Shown here: positions 1 through 7,203 of the stretch, piece after piece
Layout of the letters: each line of letters starts with the position of its first letter
Numbering within the stretch: position 1 is the stretch's first letter
From: CAZAKZ01 sp964485695
GTDB lineage: Bacteria > Planctomycetota > JAFGQW01
NCBI GenBank assembly: GCA_964485695.1
Contig: CAZAKZ010000220.1
Coordinates: 1 to 7,203 of the forward strand
Reading direction: 5' to 3'
DNA: 7,203 nt
Program-made: the position numbers and the translations under genes
Notes under the pieces: model-generated
Told to the model about the DNA's origin: nothing
Databases searched by the model: none
Seen by the model: the letters and a program-made list of their open reading frames with translations, nothing else

Positions 1-135
1 CAGGGAACCGGAACCCAGAAGCCAAACACCTCCCGCGAAATGGGCGGCCGGTCCATGGAGAGCGCGAGTTCCGGGACCGCCGAGCTCAACACCGAGGGGA
101 AGATCCTGGAGGAGGGCGAGAAAAGCGAAGAGTAG
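1..135 (+). CDS. C-terminal fragment of an unidentified protein (44 codons, 5' end outside window)
   Basis: Frame 1 is open from the first base of the window to a TAG at 133-135, giving the last 44 residues of a protein. The fragment is hydrophilic, rich in Ser/Thr/Gly and then Glu/Lys, and ends in an acidic run (EEGEKSEE). It contains no hydrophobic segment or catalytic motif. Third codon positions are mostly G or C, as in the confident genes nearby, and a terminator-like hairpin begins 8 bp after the stop; both support a real gene end rather than a chance open frame. Such low-complexity charged tails are typically disordered. The family cannot be recognised from this piece. Confidence 0.6.
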   Translation, partial: QGTGTQKPNTSREMGGRSMESASSGTAELNTEGKILEEGEKSEE

Positions 136-143
136 TCGTTTGC

Positions 144-183
144 CCGGAGCAGGAAGTCCTTTCCTGCTCCGGCCGGGTCTTCT
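144..183 (+). terminator. Probable intrinsic terminator after the first gene
   Basis: A perfect 12-bp inverted repeat has left arm 144-155 (CCGGAGCAGGAA), a 5-nt loop 156-160 and right arm 161-172. It starts 8 bp downstream of the TAG at 133-135. The following bases (173-183) are only moderately T-rich (TCTTCT at 178-183), so the U-tract is weak. The long stem and position make a transcription terminator for the upstream gene the likeliest role; mRNA 3'-end stabilisation is an alternative. Confidence 0.6.
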
Positions 184-200
184 GAAACGGATTCACCCTC

Positions 201-247
201 CCACCCGGAAATAAATCCCCGCACCACCGATCCACCCGGCTTTATTT
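201..247. repeat. Paired CCACCCGG direct repeats flanking an AT-rich inverted repeat
   Basis: CCACCCGG occurs at 201-208 and again at 232-239, 31 bp apart. Each copy is followed directly by an AT-rich block: AAATAAA at 209-215 and TTTATTT at 241-247, which are perfect reverse complements of each other. Runs of seven A/T bases stand out in this GC-rich window. The arrangement could be an operator or promoter-associated element for the gene starting at 382, but no known regulator site is recognised and chance is possible. Confidence 0.35.
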
Positions 248-381
248 GCCCACGCCTCGGATAATTCCTCCAACGTTCCACATCCCATAGACCTACGCCA
301 GTCGTCCCGGCCCGGGATTGGTTCAGGCCGCCGCCCTGAGATGCTCGATACAGTAAGTGTGGATAAAGGAGACTCGGTACC

Positions 382-2688
382 ATGAGCAATTGCACTACAA
401 CATCGCTTCGCATCATCCTGCTCGTCACGATCCTGGCCGCCGTCTGTTCCGGCCAGGGCTCCGTACGGCTCTTCGCGCCGAACCCGGTGGACATCTCCAC
501 GGACTACCACGGCAAGAAGATCGCGATCTGGGGAGAGAACCTGAACCGACCCGGCCTTCAGGTTGAATGGAACAACAAGCTCTACGCGGGCAACATCTTC
601 AACCTGACTTTCCACCCGCAGAACGAGGTCACCCTGGAGATCCCGGCCACCCTCGGTCTTCCCCTGGGCATCCAGACCCTGCGGTTGTATGACCCGGCCG
701 CATGGGCCTACTCGAACCCGATACACCTCATCGTGAGTCGGGCCACGCAGGCGCCGGACATCCCCCTGGAGGGGGCATCGCGCACGGTGCTCGATCACTT
801 CTGGGGCCTCTGGGGAGGCGAGGGAGCCGTGCTCCAGCAGAACAACATCTACGCCTTCGTGGACCTCTTCGACTGCAAGATCTCCAAGTACAAGCCGCTC
901 AGGTCCGCCCGCCACGGCCTGCCCCTCATGGGATTCGAGGTCTGCTCCGACCTGGTCATCACGAGCGCTGCCAACGTGGACACCCTCGTTCCCGGAGACG
1001 GCAGGGAGGCTGCATCCGGATGGGTCTGGGAGGGGAGCCCCTGCTGGCCGAAATTCACCCACAACTGGTGGGCCGAGCTCTACCCGCCGGAGACCCTGGC
1101 CGCGGGGGCGTACACCGTGAAGGTGAAAGCCGTCTCGGACGGAAAGTACTCCAACAGCCGCTCTCTCATCGTGCTGCCGCCGAATACGCCTCCTTTCCTC
1201 CTCTCCCTGGACAAGGGAGCCGCCGTGGAAGGATACTCCAGCGCCTTCCCCGAAATCCACGTCAGGGGGTACAACCTGAACAAGGCCACCCGGGTGATCT
1301 TCTCGGGTGCGGCCTTGGCCGTGGCGTCCTTCCGGACCGTTTCCGCGGAGGAGGGGTCATTCACGCTACCGCCGGCTCTTCCGCCCGGTAACTACCGGAT
1401 TCACCTCGGAGACGCAACCGGGCCGACCAGCAACCAGCGGCCCTTCAAGGTCATGCTGAACCGACCCGCTACCGCCGGTCCGAACGTGACCACCTTCGTC
1501 CACATGGACTTCTGCAAGAAGATGTACGTGCGCCACGGCAGCGCCGACCGGTGGAAGGTATCCGGGCCGCTCAGATTCGTCGAGAACACGCCCGGAAAAC
1601 CCGTGCCCTTCTTCTGGAAGGAGAACGTCGACAACATCTTCTACAACGGCCGGCGTACGGACGGCCACACTCTCCTCCATCCCGACCGGGGCACCATCGA
1701 GATCCGTGGGTATCGGCCGAAGGACTGGCCCCTGGGCCGGTCACAGACCGGGAGCACGTTCAATCACGGATACCACCACATCCTGAACATCTTCCCACAG
1801 GACGGGAACTGGCGCTCCAAGCAGAGGATTCTGGTACGCGCCCTCTACTACATCCCTCACACCACGAATCCCGCCTCGTGGGGCTACTGGCACGTGTGGA
1901 GCCACTGGAATGGTCTGAACCTGAACCCGGAGGGGACCTGGACCCACTTCGAGGTCGTGATCCGGGACGACTACAAGAAGACCGACACCGCCGTCATCGT
2001 CACCGATCCCTCCTTTGCCAAGGAACTGGCCGATCCCATGGGATCGAAGGCCTTCGACATCAAGTTCGTCTACGACTTCGTTGGCAAAAAGGAGGGAGCC
2101 ATCTTCGTCAAGATCCACGGACAGGACAAGGGCTGGGTGGATCGGACCTACAAGTGGTCGAGAAAAATCGCCAGAACCGGCGACCGCCTCGACCTCTCGC
2201 CCCTGATCAACGGCGCCTTCGATCTCGGTACCGAGAAGCGACACCCGCACCGCATCCTGGAGGCTTCTCAGACCGCCAAGAGCAACGCGGGAGGCACCAT
2301 CGACGAGGTGGTCATCACGGATCAGGGATTCGCCGAGGTCCCAAGGCCGGAGATCACCTTCACGCCTTTCGCGGGCAGCTTCAAGGACCTGCGGCAATTC
2401 TCATTCAAGATCCTGGTGAAGGGGAGCCGGTGGAAGATCGACTACGAGAATTTCGACATTGGCTTCCTCTTCGTCCAGGGCAGCCGCCAGACCTACCACT
2501 CCCTGCTTTACCCCGGGTTCTGGACCTACCGGGTGATCAGCGAGGAGGGCAAGGAAGGCTTCGAATTCACGCTGAAGACCGACGATCCGTTCCCCGCGGC
2601 CCGGTACGTGGTGTCCGCATCGGGGCTGAGGTACGACGGTGCCTGGTCGAATCGATCCATCGCCGACTTCACGGTGCTGGAACCGTGA
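382..2688 (+). CDS. Secreted multi-domain protein: Ig/IPT-like modules around a LamG-like region, function unknown
   Basis: A 768-residue exported protein whose function I cannot name. Residues 1-24 form a Sec signal peptide with a hydrophobic core (IILLVTILAAV). C22 is preceded by Val, so it does not make a good lipobox and lipoprotein status is unlikely. Residues 29-118 resemble an IPT/TIG-type Ig fold (G-x-NL, a basic edge strand, then SNPIHLIV). About 131-265 and 272-358 look like two further Ig-like modules, the former with an insertion. Residues ~366-650 resemble a LamG/concanavalin-type jelly roll, ending in the characteristic GGTIDEVVITD. Residues ~655-768 form a fourth Ig-like module. 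No enzymatic motif was found. The ATG at 382 is secure: AAAGGAG lies 10 nt upstream and an in-frame TAA at 364-366 rules out an earlier start. By inference it is a surface or extracellular binding or adhesion protein. It converges on the peptidase gene with a 41-bp gap. Domain calls are by motif only. Confidence 0.9.
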   Translation: MSNCTTTSLRIILLVTILAAVCSGQGSVRLFAPNPVDISTDYHGKKIAIWGENLNRPGLQVEWNNKLYAGNIFNLTFHPQNEVTLEIPATLGLPLGIQTLRLYDPAAWAYSNPIHLIVSRATQAPDIPLEGASRTVLDHFWGLWGGEGAVLQQNNIYAFVDLFDCKISKYKPLRSARHGLPLMGFEVCSDLVITSAANVDTLVPGDGREAASGWVWEGSPCWPKFTHNWWAELYPPETLAAGAYTVKVKAVSDGKYSNSRSLIVLPPNTPPFLLSLDKGAAVEGYSSAFPEIHVRGYNLNKATRVIFSGAALAVASFRTVSAEEGSFTLPPALPPGNYRIHLGDATGPTSNQRPFKVMLNRPATAGPNVTTFVHMDFCKKMYVRHGSADRWKVSGPLRFVENTPGKPVPFFWKENVDNIFYNGRRTDGHTLLHPDRGTIEIRGYRPKDWPLGRSQTGSTFNHGYHHILNIFPQDGNWRSKQRILVRALYYIPHTTNPASWGYWHVWSHWNGLNLNPEGTWTHFEVVIRDDYKKTDTAVIVTDPSFAKELADPMGSKAFDIKFVYDFVGKKEGAIFVKIHGQDKGWVDRTYKWSRKIARTGDRLDLSPLINGAFDLGTEKRHPHRILEASQTAKSNAGGTIDEVVITDQGFAEVPRPEITFTPFAGSFKDLRQFSFKILVKGSRWKIDYENFDIGFLFVQGSRQTYHSLLYPGFWTYRVISEEGKEGFEFTLKTDDPFPAARYVVSASGLRYDGAWSNRSIADFTVLEP

Positions 2689-2729
2689 TGGAATCGTATG
2701 AGCGGGAAGTCGTATAGCTAAATGGTCGG

Positions 2730-4955
2730 TCATCTCGGATCCAGCAGCTCCCGGTCGAAGAACTTCGTCAACTTCCTGAGGAAGTGGCTGAACGACTTCC
2801 CTGAGAAACCATGCTTCTGTCCGGGGTAGATCATGGTCTCCACCTCGATGTCCGCCCGGATACACCGGTCGAGGAAGTCGATGGTATTCTGCCACATGAC
2901 GGTCCTGTCGCTGGAGCCGTGCACGACCAGAAGGCTGCCCTGGATCCCCTTCACGTGGGTGCTCGGGTTGGCGGTGCGATACCCCTTCCGGTTCTCCTCG
3001 GGTGTGTCCATGTAGCGCTCGCCGTATCCCGTCTCGTAATAGGCCCAGTCCGTGACCGGTGCACCCGCCACGCCGGCGCGATACCTCTTTCCGGCCCGCG
3101 TCATGAGGGACAGGGTCAGGAAGCCGCCGTAGCTCCACCCGTGGATCCCCACCCGGTCCGGGTCTGCGAATCCGAGACCCAGGACGTGGTCCAGCCCCCG
3201 GAGCTGGTCCGCCAACTCACAGGTTCCCAGACGCCTGTGCAGGACCTGCTCGAACTCGATGCCCCGGTTGGCGGTGCCGCGGTTGTCGAGGCGTAACACC
3301 ACATATCCCCGGGCGGCCATGTAGTGGAGCCACAGCACCCAGCGCCCCCGGCCCCCGAGCCACCAGTCCTGCACCAGCTGGGAGTGCGGGCCGCCGTAGA
3401 CGTACTGAATCACTGGATACTTCTTCTTCGGGTCCAGGTCCGGAGGAAAGATGACGTGGCCATGAAGGTCGCGGCCGTCCTCGGACTTGACTGTGAAGAA
3501 GCGATGCGTCCCCATGCGATACGCCTTCAGTGGATTCGGAACCTCGTGGATGCGGCGCACCGTCTCCCCCAGCCCGGTGAGAAGATCCACGGCCAGGGGA
3601 AGCTCCAGGTGGGTGTGCGAGTCCAGGACGTAGCGGCCGGATGGGGAGACCAGAGCCTTGTGCCGGCCGCGGCCGTGGGTCACCGCTCGCTCCCCGCCGG
3701 AGAGGGAAGCGTGGTAGAGGTGCCACTCAAGGGGATTCGGGCCGGTGGTTTCGAAGTAGAATCCCTTGCCGCCGGGCTCCCACCCGGTGAATTTGGCCAC
3801 GTCGAAGTCGCCCTCCACCACCTTGCGAACGAGTTTCCCTTCCCGCGTGTAGAGATAGAGGTGCCTGAATCCGTCGCGCGGGGAGAACCAGAGGAACCGG
3901 CGTGAGCCGTCGGGCAAGAACACAGGCCCGTGCTCCGGCTCGATCCACTCCTTGTCGGTCTCTGAAAAGAGGACCCTCAGGCGCTTGCCCGTGGCGGCGG
4001 CGTACTCGACCAGGGTCATCGTGTCCTGGCCGCGATTGACGTGGGCCACGTAGAGGCGCTTGCCTTCCGGCCCCCACGTGACGTTGGTGAGGTAGTCGTC
4101 CGCGCGGGGATCCGAGTCCAGCCAGACCACGGTGGCTTGATCGTCCGAGCGGCTGTCGTACACGCCCACCTGGACGATGCTCCCCTTGCGGCCGGCCATG
4201 GGATACCGCCCGTGCACCCGGCGTGCCGGCCGCTTCTTGAAGTCAGCGTAGGGGTAGGGCTCGATGGGCCTGAGATCCTCCCGGTAGAAGGCCAGACGGC
4301 GGCCCGTGGGGTCCCACCACATGCCGTCGTGAATGCCGAACTCCGACCGCGAAACCGAGACGCCGTGGGTCAGGTCCTCGTAGCCGTCCCGGGTGACCTG
4401 CACCGTGGAGCCGTCCTCCTTCACCACGTGGATGTTGAAGTCCTTGACGAAGGACACCCGCCGGTCCCCGGAGGAGAATGCGACGGGATTCGCGCCTCCG
4501 GGCAGCTTGTGCAGGCGGGTGATCTTCACCGGTTTCAGGTCGATGCGGTAGAGAGCGCCCCCCTGAAAGAGCCGGAGGCTCTTGCCGCCGTCGTTCCACC
4601 GGAGACCCGGGGAAATGCGGAGCGCCCTGCCCTCGTACCCGGCCTTCTTCCAGGCAGCCTGCACGGCCGCTGCGTCCAGAACCACGTCCGAGGTCTCTCT
4701 GTTCACCGAGGCGGCCACCAGGGCCGGCTTCCCCTTCACGCGCTTGACCCAGGTGAAACGTTCTCCGTCGGGATGCCACTGGAGGCCGGCCAGGCCCCGC
4801 GGCATGAGGCGGAATCCGCCTCTCAGCACGTGGTCCAGGGTCAGGGCCTTGGTGCCGTTGCTGATGCGAACACCGAGGTCCTGGGCCGCGGTCGCGACAA
4901 CGAGGACGAGCACAACTACGAAGAGGGCAATCATCGTGGAACGAGGTCTGGTCAT
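2730..4955 (-). CDS. Exported S9B (DPP IV family) prolyl peptidase, prolyl tripeptidyl peptidase-like
   Basis: A serine peptidase of family S9B that should remove N-terminal di- or tripeptides after proline. Numbering is from the 4955 start (741 aa). Residues 1-24 are a signal peptide (cleavage ATAA|QD), placing the enzyme in the periplasm or outside. Residues ~30-480 form the beta-propeller and ~490-741 the alpha/beta-hydrolase domain. The triad is Ser608 (GWSYGG), Asp683 (HGSSD) and His715 (GQKHGF); Tyr520 in VYGGP fits the oxyanion hole, and Tyr640 and Tyr644 fit the S1 proline pocket. The usual N-terminus-binding Glu-Glu pair is Ser204-Glu205 here, with a second Glu at 641. This matches Porphyromonas gingivalis PtpA as I remember it, including the triad spacings of 75 and 32 residues. 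An upstream ATG at 4973 is possible, but only the 4955 ATG has a GGAG at proper spacing. The gene is convergent with the Ig/LamG gene and divergent from the ABC operon. The family is certain; the tripeptidyl subtype is inferred. Confidence 0.96.
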   Translation of the reverse strand: MTRPRSTMIALFVVVLVLVVATAAQDLGVRISNGTKALTLDHVLRGGFRLMPRGLAGLQWHPDGERFTWVKRVKGKPALVAASVNRETSDVVLDAAAVQAAWKKAGYEGRALRISPGLRWNDGGKSLRLFQGGALYRIDLKPVKITRLHKLPGGANPVAFSSGDRRVSFVKDFNIHVVKEDGSTVQVTRDGYEDLTHGVSVSRSEFGIHDGMWWDPTGRRLAFYREDLRPIEPYPYADFKKRPARRVHGRYPMAGRKGSIVQVGVYDSRSDDQATVVWLDSDPRADDYLTNVTWGPEGKRLYVAHVNRGQDTMTLVEYAAATGKRLRVLFSETDKEWIEPEHGPVFLPDGSRRFLWFSPRDGFRHLYLYTREGKLVRKVVEGDFDVAKFTGWEPGGKGFYFETTGPNPLEWHLYHASLSGGERAVTHGRGRHKALVSPSGRYVLDSHTHLELPLAVDLLTGLGETVRRIHEVPNPLKAYRMGTHRFFTVKSEDGRDLHGHVIFPPDLDPKKKYPVIQYVYGGPHSQLVQDWWLGGRGRWVLWLHYMAARGYVVLRLDNRGTANRGIEFEQVLHRRLGTCELADQLRGLDHVLGLGFADPDRVGIHGWSYGGFLTLSLMTRAGKRYRAGVAGAPVTDWAYYETGYGERYMDTPEENRKGYRTANPSTHVKGIQGSLLVVHGSSDRTVMWQNTIDFLDRCIRADIEVETMIYPGQKHGFSGKSFSHFLRKLTKFFDRELLDPR

Positions 4956-4964
4956 GCGCTTCGG

Positions 4965-4968
4965 CTCC
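4965..4968 (-). promoter_or_regulatory. Ribosome binding site that decides the peptidase start
   Basis: On the minus strand the bases read TTGGAG, then nine nucleotides (CCGAAGCGC), then the ATG at 4955. The ATG 18 bases further upstream (4973) is preceded by CTTTTCCGAGACG, with no Shine-Dalgarno match. The internal start also leaves a compact, basic signal-peptide n-region (MTRPRST) before the hydrophobic stretch. Confidence 0.6.
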
Positions 4969-5023
4969 AACATCGTCTCGGAAAAGGACTGTCCCCGGCC
5001 ATCCGGGAGGAAACAAAGGACAG

Positions 5024-5052
5024 ATTCTATCCGGTACCAACGGAGGAATGAA
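5024..5052 (-). promoter_or_regulatory. Candidate sigma-70-type promoter for the S9 peptidase gene
   Basis: Read on the minus strand, a -35-like TTCATT (5052-5047, 3 of 6 to TTGACA) is followed after 17 bp by TAGAAT (5029-5024, 5 of 6 to TATAAT). Transcription would begin near 5017, leaving about 60 nt of leader before the 4955 start. Spacing and the -10 are good and the -35 is poor. In a GC-rich genome of unknown phylum the sigma-70 consensus may not fully apply. Confidence 0.35.
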
Positions 5053-5132
5053 CGGAGTCAGGATAAAAACCTGTATTTCAGGATCTCGTCCAGATGCTTG
5101 CCGAAACCGCGTGATGAGGCTTTCATTCCTCC

Positions 5133-6069
<937 letters not shown>

Positions 6070-6077
<8 letters not shown>

Positions 6078-7107
6078 TCTCAAACCCCTGGCGGAACTCA
6101 CGCGTGTCCGGTTCCTCCGGTTCATCCGGGAGAAGGAGAGCATCTTCTGGGTGTTCGTGTTTCCCCTGCTGCTCACCATGGTCCTGGGATTCGCCTTCCG
6201 GAATCGCGGCGTGGCCAAGGTCAAGGTGGGCGTCCTGGAAGGCCCGGGAGCCGGGGCGGTGTGCGCGACCCTGGAGAAGGCGCAGAACGTGGAGGTGGAG
6301 CGCATCCAAGACGTCCGGGAGGCGGAGCGCCGGTTCCGAAAGGGCGCCGTGGACGCCCTGATCCATCCGGGCGAGCCCCTGGAGCTCCGGTTCGATCCCA
6401 CTCGCCCCGAGGGCGAGGCCGCGCGGCTGCGCCTGGAGGACGCCCTGCAGCGCGCCGCCGGCCGCGTGGACCGGGTGGAGATCGCCTGCATCGAGGTGAA
6501 GGAGACGGGGTCCCGGTACATCGACTTCCTGCTGCCCGGAATTCTGGGCATGAACCTCATGGGCACCGGTATCTGGGCCCTCGGCTTCGGCCTGGTGACG
6601 GACCGGCAACGAAAGCTGCTGAAGCGCCTCCTGGTGACACCCATGCGCCGGTCCGCCTACCTCTTCTCCTTCGTGCTCTCGAGGCTGCTCTTCATGATCC
6701 TGGAGGTATCCCTTCTCCTCGCCTTCGCCTGCTGGGTCCTGGAGGTTCCCATGAAGGGATCCCTGGTCACCCTGGCCATGCTCATCCTGGTCGGCACCCT
6801 GAGCTTCACGGCCCTGGGTATGCTCCTCGCCTCGCGGGTCCAGACCATCGAGGGCATCTCGGGCCTGGTGAACGCCGCCATGATGCCCATGTGGCTCTGT
6901 TGCGGGGTGTTCTTCTCTTACGAACGGTTCCCGGAATTCCTCCACCCGGTGATCCAGGCCCTGCCGCTGACGGCGCTGAACGACGCGCTTCGTGACGTCA
7001 TGCTGGACGGAGCCGGCCTGGTGGGCCAGCTCCCGGAGATGGGCGTCCTGGCGGCGTGGGGCGTTGTGAGCTACTTCGTGGCGCTGAAGATCTTCCGCTG
7101 GGCGTGA
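6070..7107 (+). CDS. ABC-2 type exporter, permease protein
   Basis: Inner-membrane subunit of 345 residues, the transmembrane partner of the preceding ATPase. Six hydrophobic segments are visible at about 24-43, 152-176, 196-222, 231-254, 264-283 and 321-341. Between the first two lies a ~105-residue soluble, charged domain (45-148), the extracytoplasmic insert common in the long ABC-2 permease subfamily. The basic loop TDRQRKLLKRLLVTPMRR (177-194) is placed as the cytoplasmic coupling region that contacts the ATPase. LPLTALNDALRDV (298-310) is the conserved ABC-2 C-terminal motif before the last helix. With one ATPase and one six-helix permease, the working transporter is expected to be a homodimer of each (inference). 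Its start overlaps the ATPase stop and has a good GGGAGG site. No membrane-fusion protein, regulator or biosynthetic gene lies in view to suggest a substrate. Confidence 0.94.
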
Positions 7108-7109
7108 CA

Positions 7110-7203
7110 TTTCATCGGCAAGAAATGAGCATTATCCGGGTCATGAACCTGCCATGAAATCCCGGTCCCGAGTTTCATCGGCACTGAACGAGCCAAATCG
7201 GGC
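7110..7203. repeat. 31-bp imperfect direct repeat in the 3' intergenic region
   Basis: TTTCATCGGCA occurs exactly at 7110-7120 and 7173-7183. Alignment continues to 31 bp (7110-7140 against 7173-7203) with 22 identical positions, the shared downstream bases including GAGC and ATC. Similarity begins abruptly at the TTT on the left, and the second copy reaches the end of the window. The copies are 63 bp apart and lie just after the permease stop. They are not terminators in appearance: there is only a 6-bp hairpin, CATTTC/GAAATG at 7108-7127, with no T-tract. They could be paired regulator sites for the next gene or part of a longer repeat array; the nature is unknown. Confidence 0.45.

Larger units (their letters stand above)
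136..381. other. Intergenic leader region upstream of the secreted Ig/LamG protein
   Basis: No credible gene lies here. Besides the terminator-like hairpin, the region holds a -10-like hexamer GATAAT at 260-265 (5 of 6 to TATAAT) without a matching -35 box, so no promoter is called. There is also a symmetric CCCGGCCCGGG at 306-316 and a small hairpin with 5-bp arms TCAGG/CCTGA at 323-327 and 335-339. The promoter of the 382-2688 gene must lie in this region unless terminator readthrough drives it. An AAAGGAG ribosome binding site at 365-371 sits 10 nt before that gene's ATG. Confidence 0.5.

Noticed and set aside
403..450. Lipoprotein signal (Cys22) in the secreted Ig/LamG protein
   Set aside because: The residues before the cysteine are A-A-V; a lipobox needs Gly, Ala or Ser at -1 and usually Leu at -3.
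193..1260. 355-codon open frame on the minus strand
   Set aside because: It lies antisense to the confident secreted-protein gene, is rich in Arg/Gly/Glu with no domain motifs, and reflects the high GC content that keeps the opposite strand open.
1551..2717. 388-codon + strand open frame overlapping the secreted-protein gene
   Set aside because: It is an Arg/Pro/His-rich out-of-frame shadow; the 382-2688 frame has the signal peptide, RBS and domain motifs.
2689..2729. Bidirectional terminator between the convergent genes
   Set aside because: No inverted repeat of useful length or T/A tract was found in the 41 bp; termination there, if any, must use another mechanism.
4041..5051. 336-codon + strand open frame opposite the peptidase
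   Set aside because: It is antisense to the S9 peptidase with its complete triad, with no motif of its own.
5098..5126. TTGCCG and TTTCAT at 17-bp spacing as a promoter for the ABC operon
   Set aside because: The -10 matches only 4 of 6 and transcription would begin at the start codon itself, implying a leaderless mRNA without other support.
7108..7127. Hairpin CATTTC/GAAATG right after the permease stop as a terminator
   Set aside because: The stem is only 6 bp and AT-rich, with an 8-nt loop and no following T-run.
7154..7203. ATG-initiated frame open to the window end (MKSRSRVSSALN...)
   Set aside because: Only 16 codons are visible, there is no Shine-Dalgarno upstream, and it overlaps the direct repeat; support is too little to call a gene.

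Overview
The window is GC-rich (by eye roughly 60-65 %), densely coded bacterial DNA. It carries an exported prolyl-specific S9 peptidase, a large secreted protein built of Ig-like modules, and an ABC-2 exporter. Nothing in it fixes the taxonomy. The peptidase subtype (Porphyromonas PtpA-like) in a high-GC background fits an Acidobacteriota-like or similar heterotrophic, probably diderm lineage, but this is inference only. No phage, transposon, CRISPR, tRNA or rRNA signal was seen.

Layout: (1) positions 1-135 hold the last 44 codons of a + strand gene, followed by a 12-bp perfect hairpin that looks like an intrinsic terminator. (2) About 245 bp of non-coding leader contains small AT-rich inverted and direct repeats. 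(3) 382-2688 (+) encodes a 768-aa secreted protein of unknown function: an N-terminal signal peptide, three Ig/IPT-like modules, a LamG/concanavalin-like central region and a fourth Ig-like module at the C-terminus. (4) 2730-4955 (-) converges on it with a 41-bp gap and encodes an exported S9B (DPP IV family) serine peptidase with the full catalytic triad, closest in motifs to prolyl tripeptidyl peptidase. (5) A 177-bp divergent intergenic region holds a plausible promoter for the peptidase. (6) 5133-6077 and 6070-7107 (+) form a two-gene operon, with an 8-bp overlap, for an ABC-2 type exporter (ATPase plus permease). (7) The last ~95 bp are non-coding, with a 31-bp imperfect direct repeat cut by the window edge.

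Functionally, the peptidase is likely to release short proline-containing peptides outside the cytoplasm. The Ig/LamG protein probably works at or beyond the cell surface in binding. The ABC pair exports an unidentified substrate. No sequence evidence ties the three units into one pathway. I found no convincing new defence or mobile system; the most worthwhile leads are the modular secreted protein, the single-glutamate S9 peptidase and the terminal repeat.
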